DNA from: Candidatus Rokuibacteriota bacterium
GTDB lineage: Bacteria > Methylomirabilota > Methylomirabilia > Rokubacteriales > CSP1-6
Assembly: GCA_003221695.1 (NCBI GenBank)
Contig: QHSX01000038.1
Coordinates: 62,001-126,000, forward strand
Length of the DNA: 64,000 nt
Direction: 5' to 3'
Below, one piece after another: positions 43,450-53,751 of the stretch. The notes below the pieces were generated by a model. It was not told the DNA's origin, made no database searches, and worked only from the letters and a program-made list of their open reading frames with translations. The position numbers and the translations under genes are program-made. Numbering within the stretch: position 1 is the stretch's first letter; each line of letters begins with the position of its first letter.

Positions 43450-44232
43450 ATGGACAATCTGGAGCTGGGCCTCGCGGGCAAGATCGCGATCGTCACCGGC
43501 GCGAGCGAGGGCCTCGGGCGAGCGACCGCCGAGCGGTTCGCACGCTCGGGCGCGAAGGTCGCGATGTGCGCGCGGCGCAAGGACGTGCTCGAGGGGGCCG
43601 CCGACCTCATCCGGCGCGCGACCGGCGCCGACCTGCTCGCGCTCCAGTGCGACGTCACGCGGCCCGACCAGATCGAGGCGTTCGTCGCCGCAACCGTCGC
43701 GCGCTGGGGCGGCGTGGACATCCTCGTGAACAACGCCGGCACCTCCGCGGCCGCGGGCTTCGAGGAGGTCGACGACGTCACGTGGCAGACCGACATCGAC
43801 CTGAAGCTGATGGCCGCGGTCCGCCTCTGCCGCCTCGTGATCCCCCACATGAAGCGGCGTGGTGGCGGCCGCATCGTGAACGTGACCACGGTGGGCGGCA
43901 AGGCGCCCGCCGCCCGGGCCCTCCCCACGAGCGTGACGCGCGCGGCCGGCATCAACCTGACCAAGGCCCTCGCCAACGAGTACGCAGTCGACAAGATTCT
44001 CGTCAATACGATCTGTCTCGGCGTCGTGAAGAGCGGCCAGTGGGAGCGCCGGATGACGGGCGATCCCGAGACGTTCTATCGCGAGATGGCGGCGAAGCGC
44101 CGCGTGCCGCTCGAGCGGTTCGGTGAGGCGCACGAGTTTGCGGACCTCGTCGCTTTCCTCTGCTCCGAGCGCGCGTCGTACATCACCGGCACCGCGATCA
44201 ACTTCGACGGTGGCCTGTCGGCGTCGGTCTGA
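43450..44232 (+). CDS. short-chain dehydrogenase-like protein lacking the Tyr-Lys pair
   Basis: This is a 260-aa classical-SDR fold with an intact coenzyme loop VTGASEGLGRA and NNAG at 94-97. The catalytic set is altered: the serine position reads Thr (NVTTVGG, 146-147), the tyrosine position is Thr160 and the lysine position is Arg164 (PTSVTRAAG). The C-terminal INFDGG is normal. Activity as an ordinary oxidoreductase is doubtful; it may bind nucleotide or catalyse a variant reaction. No ribosome-binding site is evident. It precedes a small secreted protein, a sugar isomerase and an acyl-CoA ligase. Confidence 0.88.
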   Translation: MDNLELGLAGKIAIVTGASEGLGRATAERFARSGAKVAMCARRKDVLEGAADLIRRATGADLLALQCDVTRPDQIEAFVAATVARWGGVDILVNNAGTSAAAGFEEVDDVTWQTDIDLKLMAAVRLCRLVIPHMKRRGGGRIVNVTTVGGKAPAARALPTSVTRAAGINLTKALANEYAVDKILVNTICLGVVKSGQWERRMTGDPETFYREMAAKRRVPLERFGEAHEFADLVAFLCSERASYITGTAINFDGGLSASV

Positions 44233-44266
44233 CGCCCGGGGACCGAACCACGAGGAGGGGCCCACG

Positions 44267-44557
44267 CTGAAGCATAGGTCGGCGGTCGCGGTGCTCGTGC
44301 TGAGCCTGGTCCTCGGCGTGAGCTCGCTGGCGTTCACCCAGGACAAGCCCGCCAAGCCGGAGCGGGGGGAGCGGCATCCCCAGATCCACGCGGCCATGCG
44401 GGCGCTCAACGTCGCGTCGCGGCACCTCGAACACGCCGCGCACGACTTCGGCGGTCACCGCGCCAAGGCGCTCGAGCTCGTCAGGCAGGCCGAGGGTGAG
44501 CTGAAGCAGGCGCTCGAGTTCGCGAAGGCGCATCCCGAGATGGGGAAGACGCAGTAG
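44267..44557 (+). CDS. small secreted helical protein with CTG start
   Basis: This is a 96-aa protein. The frame opens with CTG at 44267, six bases after a perfect GAGGAGGGG ribosome-binding site, followed by KHRSAVAVLVLSLVLGVSSLAF, a standard signal peptide. No ATG/GTG/TTG gives a signal peptide in this frame. The mature part is charged and alpha-helical (AMRALNVASRHLEHAAHDFGG, then ELVRQAEGELKQALEFAKAH), His-rich, and resembles small periplasmic helical proteins. Three bases separate it from the sugar isomerase start. Confidence 0.8.
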   Translation: MKHRSAVAVLVLSLVLGVSSLAFTQDKPAKPERGERHPQIHAAMRALNVASRHLEHAAHDFGGHRAKALELVRQAEGELKQALEFAKAHPEMGKTQ

Positions 44558-44560
44558 CCG

Positions 44561-45355
44561 GTGCTCGCGCTCCACACCTGGACGCTCGACACGACCCCGC
44601 TCGCCGAGGTACTGCGCGTCGCGCGGCGCGTCGGCTGGGACGGCATCGAGCTGCGCCGCGCGGACTTCGCCCGGGCGGCCGAGCGGGGTCAGTCCGCCGC
44701 CGACGTGCTCGCGCTCGTGTCGGCGGACGGCCTTCCCGTCGCGTGCGTCGGCGTCGAGTTCGGCTGGATGTACGCCGAGGGCGCGGAGCGCCTGCGTCTG
44801 CTCCGGGTGTTCGACGAACAGTGCGGGCGGGCCGCGGCGGCCGGCTGTCGCACCGTGATGAGCCCGGTCGACAAGGGGCGCGGTGACCTCCGGCGGGCGG
44901 CGGAGAGCGTCCGCGAGGTCGGCGAGCTGGCGGCAAAGCATGGCGTGCGGCTCGCGGTCGAGTTCAACTCGCAGGCCGAGCAGCTCAACACGCTGGCACG
45001 GATGCGCGAGGTGATGGTCACGGCCGGGCACCCGCGCTGCGGGCTCCTGCTCGACACCTACCACCTCTGGCGGAGCGGCGCCACGCTGCGTGACGTCGAC
45101 GACGTTCGCCGCGACGAGCTCGTCTACGTTCAGTTCAGCGACGTGCCCGCGAGCGTCGAGTCCGGGAAGGTCACCGATCGGCTTCCGCCCGGCCGCGGCG
45201 TGGTGCCGTTCAAAGAGTTCTTCGCGCTCGTCGATGCGAAGGGCTACCGCGGGTTCATGAGCTACGAGGCGCCGAACCCGGCCGCGTGGGCCCGCCCGGC
45301 GGACGACGTGGCCCGCGAGGCGCTCGAGGCGACGCGCGCCGTCCAGCCGCGCTAG
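44561..45355 (+). CDS. sugar phosphate isomerase/epimerase (xylose isomerase-like TIM barrel)
   Basis: This is a 264-aa AP-endonuclease-2-type barrel. Metal-binding residues are expected at Glu in LAVEFNSQ, Asp/His in LLLDTYHLWRSG, and Glu in GFMSYEAPNP. Family members isomerise or epimerise sugars, hydroxypyruvate-like compounds or inositol derivatives. It starts with GTG at 44561 and ends exactly where the ligase gene begins, so the genes are coupled. Substrate unknown. Confidence 0.85.
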   Translation: MLALHTWTLDTTPLAEVLRVARRVGWDGIELRRADFARAAERGQSAADVLALVSADGLPVACVGVEFGWMYAEGAERLRLLRVFDEQCGRAAAAGCRTVMSPVDKGRGDLRRAAESVREVGELAAKHGVRLAVEFNSQAEQLNTLARMREVMVTAGHPRCGLLLDTYHLWRSGATLRDVDDVRRDELVYVQFSDVPASVESGKVTDRLPPGRGVVPFKEFFALVDAKGYRGFMSYEAPNPAAWARPADDVAREALEATRAVQPR

Positions 45356-46882
45356 GTGGACGTCCTCGCCGCGCACGCCGACCGCGCTCCCGACGCCGTC
45401 GCGCTCCTCGACGGCGAGCGGCAGCTCACCTGGCGCGGGTACGTCGCGCAGCGGAACCGGCTGGGGAACGCGCTCTCCCGGCTCGGCCTGGCGAAGGGCG
45501 AGCACGTCATCGTCTACGTGCAGAACTCGCTAGAGACCGTGCTCGTGCCGGCGGCGGTCCGCGCGGTCGGGGCGATCCCGGTGCCGATGAACCACCGGCT
45601 CGTCGCCGACGAGGTCCTCTACATCCTCGACCACTCGGACGCGCGCGCGGTCTTCGTCGGCGACCTCTTCCTCCGCACGGTCGAACGGATCCGCCCCGCT
45701 GCCGTGAAGGTGCGGAGCTGGATCCTGGTGGGCAGCGAGCGGCGGCCGTGGGCCGAGCACGTCGACGACCTGCTCGCGCGGGGCGACCCGGCGCCCCTTC
45801 CCGAGGATCCGGCGCAGGGGCTCGGCGGCTCGATGATCTACACGGGGGGCACGACGGGCCGGCCGAAAGGAGCGCTGCGGACGGCCGTCGATCCGACAGT
45901 GACACGGCGCTACATGGAATTGTTCGGGCTCGCCGAGCCCCACGTGCACCTGGTCGCCGGGCCGCTCTACCACTCGGCGCCCGGCAGCTTCGCCCAGTTC
46001 ACCCACGTCTTCGGCGGCACGGTCGTGGTCATGCGGAAATTCGACCCGGAGGACGCGCTCCGGACGATCGAGCGCCGCCGGTGCACGTCGACGTTCATGG
46101 CGCCGACGCTCGTCAAGCGCATCGTCGACCTGCCGGAGCGGGTGCGCGCGCGCTACGACGTCTCCTCGATGCGCGTGCTCGTCGTCGCCGCCGCACCGTG
46201 CCCGACGCGGGTGAAGGAGCAGGCGCTCGCGGTCTTCGGGCCGGTGCTCTGGGAGTTCTACGGCTCGACCGAGCTCGGCATCAACACGATCCTCCAGCCC
46301 GCAGACGTGCTGCGGAAGCCGGGCTCGTGCGGGCGGGCGGCGCCAGGCGTCGAGCTCCTCTTGCTCGACGACGCGGGCCGGCCCGTGGCCCCGGGGACGC
46401 CCGGCGAGCTCTACGTGCGCCGCTTCCCCGGGATGTTCGACGGCTACTACAAGAATGACGCGGCGACGCGGGAGGCGCATCGCGGCGAGTGGGCTACCGT
46501 GGGCGACGTCGCGTGGATGGACCCCGAGGGCTTCGTCTACATCTGCGACCGGAAGCGCGACATGATCATCTCGGGCGGCGTCAACATCTATCCCGCCGAG
46601 ATCGAGGACGTGCTCCACCGCCACCCGGCGATCGACGACGTCGCGGTCTTCGGCGTGCCCGACGACGACTGGGGGGAGCGCGTCCACGCCGCCGTGCAGC
46701 AGCGCCCGGGCCAGACGCTCACGGCCGACGAGGTCGTCGCGTTCGCGCGGGGCCACATGGCGGACTACAAGGTCCCGCGCGAGGTCTCGTTCCACACGGA
46801 GTTCCCGCGGGATCCCGCGGGGAAGCTCCTCAAGCGCGTCCTGCGCGATCCCTATTGGGCGGGACGCGCCGCGCGCGTGTAG
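45356..46882 (+). CDS. AMP-dependent acyl-CoA ligase
   Basis: This is a 508-aa ANL-superfamily synthetase that activates a carboxylic acid to acyl-AMP and then acyl-CoA. Core motifs are MIYTGGTTGRPKGA (P-loop), FYGSTELG, and GDVAWMDPEGFVYICDRKRDMI. The C-terminal catalytic lysine is in DPAGKLLKR. Fatty or aromatic acids are possible substrates. The GTG start directly follows the preceding stop. The convergent acyl-CoA dehydrogenase gene next door supports a role in acyl-CoA breakdown. Confidence 0.93.
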   Translation: MDVLAAHADRAPDAVALLDGERQLTWRGYVAQRNRLGNALSRLGLAKGEHVIVYVQNSLETVLVPAAVRAVGAIPVPMNHRLVADEVLYILDHSDARAVFVGDLFLRTVERIRPAAVKVRSWILVGSERRPWAEHVDDLLARGDPAPLPEDPAQGLGGSMIYTGGTTGRPKGALRTAVDPTVTRRYMELFGLAEPHVHLVAGPLYHSAPGSFAQFTHVFGGTVVVMRKFDPEDALRTIERRRCTSTFMAPTLVKRIVDLPERVRARYDVSSMRVLVVAAAPCPTRVKEQALAVFGPVLWEFYGSTELGINTILQPADVLRKPGSCGRAAPGVELLLLDDAGRPVAPGTPGELYVRRFPGMFDGYYKNDAATREAHRGEWATVGDVAWMDPEGFVYICDRKRDMIISGGVNIYPAEIEDVLHRHPAIDDVAVFGVPDDDWGERVHAAVQQRPGQTLTADEVVAFARGHMADYKVPREVSFHTEFPRDPAGKLLKRVLRDPYWAGRAARV

Positions 46883-46930
46883 CGGGGGGCGCGCTCGCGG
46901 GTGGGAGCCGAAGCCCCCCGCCGAGCCAAT

Positions 46931-48139
<1,209 letters not shown>

Positions 48140-48249
48140 GGGGGCCTCCCCTGGCCAGGGTGCGCCCCCGATTGTATCCTCCCCCCGGCGAAATGGAAGG
48201 GCCCCTCTGGCCGTCCAGCTGCTTTTGGCGTACAAGGGGGACGCCGACG

Positions 48250-48996
48250 ATGCGGATGCGGGACAAGGTCGCGCTGGTGACGGGCGCCGGCTCGGGGATC
48301 GGGCGCGCGACGGCGCTCAGGCTCGCGGCCGAGGGCGCGCGGGTGGCCTGCGCCGACGTGAGCCGCGACGCGGCGGCCGAGACGGCGGCGCGCATCGCGA
48401 GCGCGGGCGGCGACGCCCTGGCGCTCGCCGCCGACGTCACCGACGCGGGCGCCTGCGCGCGGATCGTGGAGTCGGCGCTCGCGCGCTTCGGCCGGCTCAC
48501 GACGCTCGTGAACTCGGCGGGCGTGCGGGCCGAGCGGCACGATCCGTCGCCGCCGCCCGACGAGTGGCAGCGCGTCGTCGACGTGAATCTCACCGGGACC
48601 TACCTCGCCTCCCGCGCGTCGCTCGCCGCGCTCGCGGCGAGCGGGAGTGGCTCGATCACGAACCTCGCGTCCATCTTCGGCCTGGTCGGCGGCTCGCTCT
48701 CCCCGGCCTACGCGGCGTCCAAGGGAGGCGTCGTCAACCTGACCCGGACGATGGCGCTCACGTGGGCGCCGAGGGTGCGTGTCAACTGCGTCTGCCCCGG
48801 CGTCATCGAGACGCCGATGACGGCGCCGCTTCTCGCCGACGCCGCCTGGCGCGAGAGCGCGGTCCGGCGTCACCCGCTGGGCCGCGTCGGCCAGCCGGAG
48901 GAGATCGCCGCGGCCATCCTCTATCTCGCGAGCGACGAGGCGGCGTTCGTGACCGGCGTCGCGCTCCCCGTGGACGGCGGCTACACGGCGGCGTGA
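48250..48996 (+). CDS. short-chain dehydrogenase/reductase
   Basis: This is a 248-aa classical SDR with all catalytic parts: [15 protein letters not shown], the serine in LASIFG, Tyr and Lys in AYAASKGG, and [12 protein letters not shown]. It is NAD(P)-dependent, acting on an alcohol or ketone that cannot be identified. It contrasts with the SDR at 43450, which lacks Tyr and Lys. The ATG at 48250 gives [12 protein letters not shown]; 48256 is also possible. It lies 59 bases before the sulfite-oxidase-like gene. Confidence 0.92.
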   Translation: MRMRDKVALVTGAGSGIGRATALRLAAEGARVACADVSRDAAAETAARIASAGGDALALAADVTDAGACARIVESALARFGRLTTLVNSAGVRAERHDPSPPPDEWQRVVDVNLTGTYLASRASLAALAASGSGSITNLASIFGLVGGSLSPAYAASKGGVVNLTRTMALTWAPRVRVNCVCPGVIETPMTAPLLADAAWRESAVRRHPLGRVGQPEEIAAAILYLASDEAAFVTGVALPVDGGYTAA

Positions 48997-49055
48997 GCGC
49001 CGCCCCTTGACTCTCGCGCGGGCGGCGCCCACAGTCGGTACGAGAGGAGATCGTC

Positions 49056-50207
49056 ATGGGCGCAGACCCGACCCGTCGCGCGATCGTCGCCGGGGTGCCG
49101 CTCGCGCTGCTCACGGTCCACCCCGCCTTCCGCACGCGCGTCTGGGCCCAGGCGCCGAGCACCGGACGCCTGATCGTCCAGCGCGCGGTCCCGCTTGCGG
49201 CGGAGATGCCCCTCTCCGGCTTCGGCACGTGGATCACGCCCAACGACCTCTTTCACATCCTGACGGTCATGGCGAACCCCTTGCCCGCGATCGAGCCCGC
49301 CGCATGGCGTCTCGCCGTCGACGGGCAGGTGGAGCAGACGGTCACGCTGACGTACGAGCAGCTCAAGGCGCTCCCCGCACGGAAGGTCGTCGCCGTGCTC
49401 GAGTGTGCGGGGAACTCCCGGAACTCGGTGAGCCCCCCGCTCGAGCGCTCGCACCTCGGCAACGGCTACGTCGGAAACGCCGAGTGGCTCGGGGTCCCGC
49501 TCCATCGGATCCTCGAGCGCGCGGGCCTCACGCCGTCGGCGCGTGAGGTCGTGCTCGAGGGCGCGGATCGCGGCAAGCCGGCCTTCGCGCCGGAGGAAGT
49601 GGCGTTCGCGAAGAGCCTGCCCCTCGAGAAGGCGCTCCACCCTGACACGCTCCTCGTCTACGCGATGAACGGCGTGCCGCTCCCGCGAGAGCACGGCGGG
49701 CCGGTGCGCGCCGTCGTGCCCGGCTGGTACGGCACGTACCACGTCAAATGGCTCGAGCGGGTGAGCGTGATCGACCGGCCGTTCGACGGCGTCTTCATGG
49801 CCCGGGCGTGGCGGGTGCAGCGCCGTCGCGATGGGGCCGTGCATGACGAGCCCGTGACGCAGGTGGCGGTGAAGTCGCTCGTCGTCCGGCCGGTGGCCGA
49901 CGCGAAGCTCGCCGTCGGAACGCACACGGTGGCGGGCGTCGCCTGGTCGGGCGGCAAGGACATCGCCTCGGTCCAGGTGTCGACCGACGGCGGGCGGACG
50001 TGGAGCTTCGCGCAGCTCGTGGAATCCCCGGCGACGTACGCGTGGCGATTCTGGGAGTTCACGTGGCGCGTCACCCGGCCCGGCTCGTACACGCTCATGG
50101 CGCGCGCGACGGACACGAGCGGTGCGGCACAGCCGTTCGCCTACGACCTCGACCTGGGCGGCTTCGCCGTCAACCAGGTCCAGCCCGTCGCGGTCGAGGT
50201 GAGCTGA
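49056..50207 (+). CDS. sulfite oxidase-like molybdopterin enzyme
   Basis: This is a 383-aa protein with an N-terminal TRRAIVAG signal that fits Tat export, followed by a molybdopterin domain and a C-terminal dimerisation domain. The molybdenum-ligating cysteine is Cys117 in VLECAGNSR. HGGPVRAVVPGWYGTYHVKW is the second conserved block. Such enzymes oxidise sulfite or related compounds in the periplasm and pass electrons to cytochromes. No cytochrome gene is adjacent. GAGGAG precedes the ATG. Confidence 0.9.
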   Translation: MGADPTRRAIVAGVPLALLTVHPAFRTRVWAQAPSTGRLIVQRAVPLAAEMPLSGFGTWITPNDLFHILTVMANPLPAIEPAAWRLAVDGQVEQTVTLTYEQLKALPARKVVAVLECAGNSRNSVSPPLERSHLGNGYVGNAEWLGVPLHRILERAGLTPSAREVVLEGADRGKPAFAPEEVAFAKSLPLEKALHPDTLLVYAMNGVPLPREHGGPVRAVVPGWYGTYHVKWLERVSVIDRPFDGVFMARAWRVQRRRDGAVHDEPVTQVAVKSLVVRPVADAKLAVGTHTVAGVAWSGGKDIASVQVSTDGGRTWSFAQLVESPATYAWRFWEFTWRVTRPGSYTLMARATDTSGAAQPFAYDLDLGGFAVNQVQPVAVEVS

Positions 50208-50209
50208 GC

Positions 50210-51070
50210 CTACCGCCGCGCGAAGTTGGCGAGGATCCAGCCGGCGATCGAGTGGCGGGAGGGCCCGTCGGGGAGCTCCGCGCGCGAGAACCAGCGGGCG
50301 TCCTCGAGCTCGTCGCGGTCGATCGCGATCGTACCGCCGGCGTAGGCGGCGACGAAGCCGACCATGAGCTGGCTCGGGAACGGCCAGTTCTGGCTGCCGA
50401 CGTACCGGACGTCTTTCACCTCGACGCCGACCTCCTCTTTCACCTCGCGCGCCACCGCGGCCTCGAGCGACTCGCCGTTGTCCACGAACCCCGCGACGAG
50501 CGCGTAGCGCCCCGGCGCCCAGATCGCCTTGCGCGCGAGGAGCACGCGCTCGCCGTCCTGCACGAGGACGATGACGGCGGGGTGCAGGTGCGGGTAGTGC
50601 TCGTAGCGGCACGTGGGGCAGCGCTTGCCCCACTCGCCCGCCATTCGTTCGGTGGGGGTCCCGCAACGCGGGCAGTGGCCGCTCGTGCCCTCCCAGTAGA
50701 GGAGCTGCATCGCCATGCCGCCGAGCGAGAGGAGCTCGTCCGGCAGGCGCGTCCCCTGCATCGGCACGAGCGTCTCCCGCTGGAGGCCTTCGGGGAGCGG
50801 CGCGTCGCGCGGCAGCCCCGCCACCCAGCACGGCGTGCCGCCGTACGTCCCGAGCCAGAGCGGCTGCTTGGCGATGTCGTCGAGGCCCCGGGGCAGCTCG
50901 CCCGTCGGGAGACGGAAGCGGCCGCCCTCGGGGACGACGATGAGCGTCTGCTCCTGCACCAGGAGCCAGTGACCGTGCGGCACGGGCGGCGCGCCACCGA
51001 GCTTGGCGGGCACGAACTCGCCGCGCAGGCAGTCGCGATTGAAGGGCAGATAGACGGTGGTCGGCGTCAC
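50210..51070 (-). CDS. nudC: NADH pyrophosphatase / RNA deNADing hydrolase
   Basis: This is a 286-aa Nudix enzyme that cleaves NADH and removes NAD caps from RNA. The four-cysteine zinc ribbon (CPRCG...CPTC) comes first, then the Nudix box GFVDNGESLEAAVAREVKEE. The NudC marker SQPWPFP reads SQNWPFP here. The N-terminal domain is present. The start is GTG at 51070, without a clear ribosome-binding site, 11 bases after the LLM gene, so coupling is likely. It converges on the sulfite-oxidase-like gene. Confidence 0.93.
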   Translation of the reverse strand: MTPTTVYLPFNRDCLRGEFVPAKLGGAPPVPHGHWLLVQEQTLIVVPEGGRFRLPTGELPRGLDDIAKQPLWLGTYGGTPCWVAGLPRDAPLPEGLQRETLVPMQGTRLPDELLSLGGMAMQLLYWEGTSGHCPRCGTPTERMAGEWGKRCPTCRYEHYPHLHPAVIVLVQDGERVLLARKAIWAPGRYALVAGFVDNGESLEAAVAREVKEEVGVEVKDVRYVGSQNWPFPSQLMVGFVAAYAGGTIAIDRDELEDARWFSRAELPDGPSRHSIAGWILANFARR

Positions 51071-51081
51071 GTGCCGGGGCG

Positions 51082-52221
51082 TCAGGAGCCGAGGAGCCCG
51101 ACGCCGAGCTCTTTGCCGGCGCGCGGCGCGGCGGCCGCCGGAGCCGGGGCGGACGCCGGCGGGAGCTTCTGGAGCTGGGGCATCACGGTGCGCGCGAACA
51201 GGCGCATGTTCCGCTCCGCCTCGCCGTAGTCCATGCCGGCGTAGCTGAAGACGCCGACGAAGGTGTCGTTGCCGACGCGGCCCCGGACGTCGAGGATCTT
51301 CTCGTAGCACTGCTCGGGCGTGCCCCACACCTGAAGGTTCATGAAGTACTCGATCACCTTGTCGGTGCCGTACTGCGCGATCTTCTCGGACATCTTGCCG
51401 TAGTATTCGTAGCCCTTGGTCTTGGCGAGATGGTCGCCCTGGAAGTTGTAGTGGTCGAGCACCGTCTGGTAGTAGCCGCCGATGTAGCGGAGCGCCATGT
51501 CGTGCGCGCGCTCGGCGCTCTCGTCGCAGAAGGTCCAGCCGGCGCACACGGGCGGCGGCGCCTCCGTCCGGTTGATGTCCCGGTAGGTCGTACGGTACGC
51601 GTCGAGCTCCTTGGCGACCTCGGGCCAGGGCTTCTGCGGGATGACGAGGATGCCCACCCCGAGCTTCGCCATGATCGGCATCGACTCCGGCGAGACCGCC
51701 GCGGCGTAGGTGCGCCCGCGGAAGGTCTTGAACGGCGCCGGGCGGATCGCGGCGCGCGGCTGCCGCACGAACTTGCCCGCGTATTCGCAGTGGCCCGTCT
51801 CGAGGCCGCGCAGCAGCATCTCCGCCGATTCCACGAAGCGGTCGCGGGACTCGTCCATCGAGAGCCGGAAGCCGTCGAACTCGACCCGGCCGGCCCCGCG
51901 GCCCAGGCCAAGGATCAACCGCCCGTCGGAGATGTTGTCGAGCATCGAGACCTCTTCCGCGACGCGCAGGGGGTCGTGCCACGGCAGCACCACGACCATC
52001 GAGCCGAGCCCGGCGCGCTGGGTCCGTCCGGCCATGTACGTGAGGAACTGGAGGACGTCCGGGCACATCGTGTAGTCGGTGAAGTGGTGCTCGACGCCCC
52101 AGATGGACTCGAAGCCGAGCGGCTCGGCCTCGGCCGCCAGGCGGAGCTCGTTCCGATAGACGTCGTGATCGGAGCGCGTCTTCTTCGGATTCTGAAAGAC
52201 CGTGGCCAGTCCGACGTGCAT
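51082..52221 (-). CDS. LLM-class flavin-dependent oxidoreductase
   Basis: This is a 379-aa luciferase-like monooxygenase using FMN or F420. FESIWGVEHHFTDYTMCPD, LPWHDPLRVAEEVSMLDNIS and LGLGRGAG are standard landmarks. The C-terminus ends in an Ala/Pro-rich tail (PPASAPAPAAAAPRAG) that is probably disordered. The ATG at 52221 follows GAGGGG. It forms a leftward unit with nudC. Substrate unknown. Confidence 0.92.
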   Translation of the reverse strand: MHVGLATVFQNPKKTRSDHDVYRNELRLAAEAEPLGFESIWGVEHHFTDYTMCPDVLQFLTYMAGRTQRAGLGSMVVVLPWHDPLRVAEEVSMLDNISDGRLILGLGRGAGRVEFDGFRLSMDESRDRFVESAEMLLRGLETGHCEYAGKFVRQPRAAIRPAPFKTFRGRTYAAAVSPESMPIMAKLGVGILVIPQKPWPEVAKELDAYRTTYRDINRTEAPPPVCAGWTFCDESAERAHDMALRYIGGYYQTVLDHYNFQGDHLAKTKGYEYYGKMSEKIAQYGTDKVIEYFMNLQVWGTPEQCYEKILDVRGRVGNDTFVGVFSYAGMDYGEAERNMRLFARTVMPQLQKLPPASAPAPAAAAPRAGKELGVGLLGS

Positions 52222-52260
52222 GGGGCCCCCCTCGCAGCGCGCGTAGGCGGTGCACCCGCC

Positions 52261-52270
52261 ATTGTATGCT
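52261..52270. promoter_or_regulatory. overlapping divergent -10 elements
   Basis: ATTGTATGCT reads TATGCT rightward (52265-52270) toward the peptidase gene. It reads TACAAT leftward (52261-52266) toward the LLM gene. The rightward box lies 11 bases from the ATG, so that mRNA would have a leader of only a few bases. No -35 match is apparent. Confidence 0.45.
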
Positions 52271-52281
52271 ATTGAGGAACC

Positions 52282-53739
52282 ATGGCGACACCCGGTGAGC
52301 TCGGACCCTTCGCGGACCGGCGGCTGCGCTTCGCGGCGGCGCTCGGCGACGCCCTCGCGATCATCCCGGGGGCGCAGGAGGCCCGTCGCAACGGCGACGT
52401 CAGCTACGAGTTCCGCCAGAGCTCCGACTTCTTCTTCCTGACCGGCTTCGACGAGCCGGACGCCGTCGCCGTCATCAACCCGGCGCACGCCAAGGAGCGA
52501 TACGTCCTCTTCGTCCGGCCCCGCGATCGGGAGATGGAGGTCTGGACCGGCCACCGCGCCGGGGTCGAGGGCGCCGTCGCCACCTACGGAGCCGACGCCG
52601 CCTATCCGATCGACCGCCTCGACGACAAGCTCCGCGAGTACCTCATCGACCGGCCGGTGGTCTACTACCGCCTCGGCCAGGTCGCCTTCGACGGACGCGT
52701 CACGCGCCTCGTCACCGAGCTGCGCGGGGCGCGCGCGCGGGGATATCCGACGCCGGTGCGCCTCGAGGACCCCGGGCCGATCCTCCACGAGATGCGCCTG
52801 CGCCGCTCGCCCGCCGAGCTGGCGCGTCAGCGGCGCGCCTGCGAGCTGAGCCGCGACGCCCACGTCGAGGCGATGCGCTACGCACGGCCGGGGCTCTACG
52901 AGTATCAGGTGCAGGCGGCGCTCGAGTTCGTCTTCCGGAGCCACGGCTCGCCGCGCAACGCGTATCCCTCGATCGTCGCCTCCGGTCCCAACGCGTGCAT
53001 TCTGCACTACGTGGAGAACACGCGGCAGATGGCCGACGGCGACCTGCTCCTGATCGACGCCGGCTGCGAGTGGGGCTATCACGCGGCGGACATCACGCGC
53101 ACCTTCCCGGTCAACGGGCGCTTCACGGGGGCCCAGCGCGCGATCTACGAGATCGTGCTGCGCGCCCAGCTCGCCGGGCTCGCGGCCGCGCGGCCCGGCA
53201 ACCGCTACGAGATGGTTCACGAGGCGGCGCGCCGCGTCTTGACCGAAGGGCTCGTGGCGGCCGGGCTCCTGCCGCGTGAGGTGGAGGACTCGCTCGCGAT
53301 GCACCACTACCGCGAGTTCTACATGCACGGCACCGGCCACTGGCTCGGCATGGACGTCCACGACGTGGGGGACTACCGGATCGACCGGGCCTCACGCGTG
53401 CTCGAGCCCGGCATGGTCTTCACGGTCGAGCCCGGCCTCTACGTCGATCCCGCGCGCGCGACGGCGACCTTCTACCTCCGCGAGTACAGCGAGGACGAGA
53501 TGTGGGAGCGCCGCTTCCGCCTCGGCATGGCAGCGGCGAAGAAGCTCGAGGAGGAGGAGAAGGCGCAGGCGCCGAAGGTGGTCCACCCGATCCCGAAGGA
53601 GTTCTTGGGAATCGGCGTGCGCATCGAGGACGACGTGCTGATCACGGCCGACGGCGCGGAGGTCCTCACCGCGGGCACGCCGAAGACCGTCGACGAGGTC
53701 GAACGCGTCTGCGCCGAGCCGCCGCGCCTGCCGCGCTAG
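52282..53739 (+). CDS. Xaa-Pro aminopeptidase (M24B)
   Basis: This is a 485-aa pita-bread metallopeptidase removing an N-terminal residue next to proline. The N-terminal aminopeptidase P domain includes QSSDFFFLTGFDEPDAV. Metal ligands are Asp in LLIDAGCEW and ADITRTF, His in HGTGHWLGMDVHDVG, Glu in FTVEPGLYV and Glu in GIGVRIEDDVL. An extra charged helical segment of about 45 residues, centred on AAAKKLEEEEKAQAP, lies between the last two sites. GAGGA precedes the ATG. Confidence 0.93.
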   Translation: MATPGELGPFADRRLRFAAALGDALAIIPGAQEARRNGDVSYEFRQSSDFFFLTGFDEPDAVAVINPAHAKERYVLFVRPRDREMEVWTGHRAGVEGAVATYGADAAYPIDRLDDKLREYLIDRPVVYYRLGQVAFDGRVTRLVTELRGARARGYPTPVRLEDPGPILHEMRLRRSPAELARQRRACELSRDAHVEAMRYARPGLYEYQVQAALEFVFRSHGSPRNAYPSIVASGPNACILHYVENTRQMADGDLLLIDAGCEWGYHAADITRTFPVNGRFTGAQRAIYEIVLRAQLAGLAAARPGNRYEMVHEAARRVLTEGLVAAGLLPREVEDSLAMHHYREFYMHGTGHWLGMDVHDVGDYRIDRASRVLEPGMVFTVEPGLYVDPARATATFYLREYSEDEMWERRFRLGMAAAKKLEEEEKAQAPKVVHPIPKEFLGIGVRIEDDVLITADGAEVLTAGTPKTVDEVERVCAEPPRLPR

Positions 53740-53751
53740 CGGCGACGGTCC

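Noticed and set aside
43270-43450. In-frame N-terminal extensions of the SDR gene through the repeats
   Set aside because: The frame runs through a non-triplet repeat array and gives low-complexity peptide; the ATG at 43450 matches family starts.
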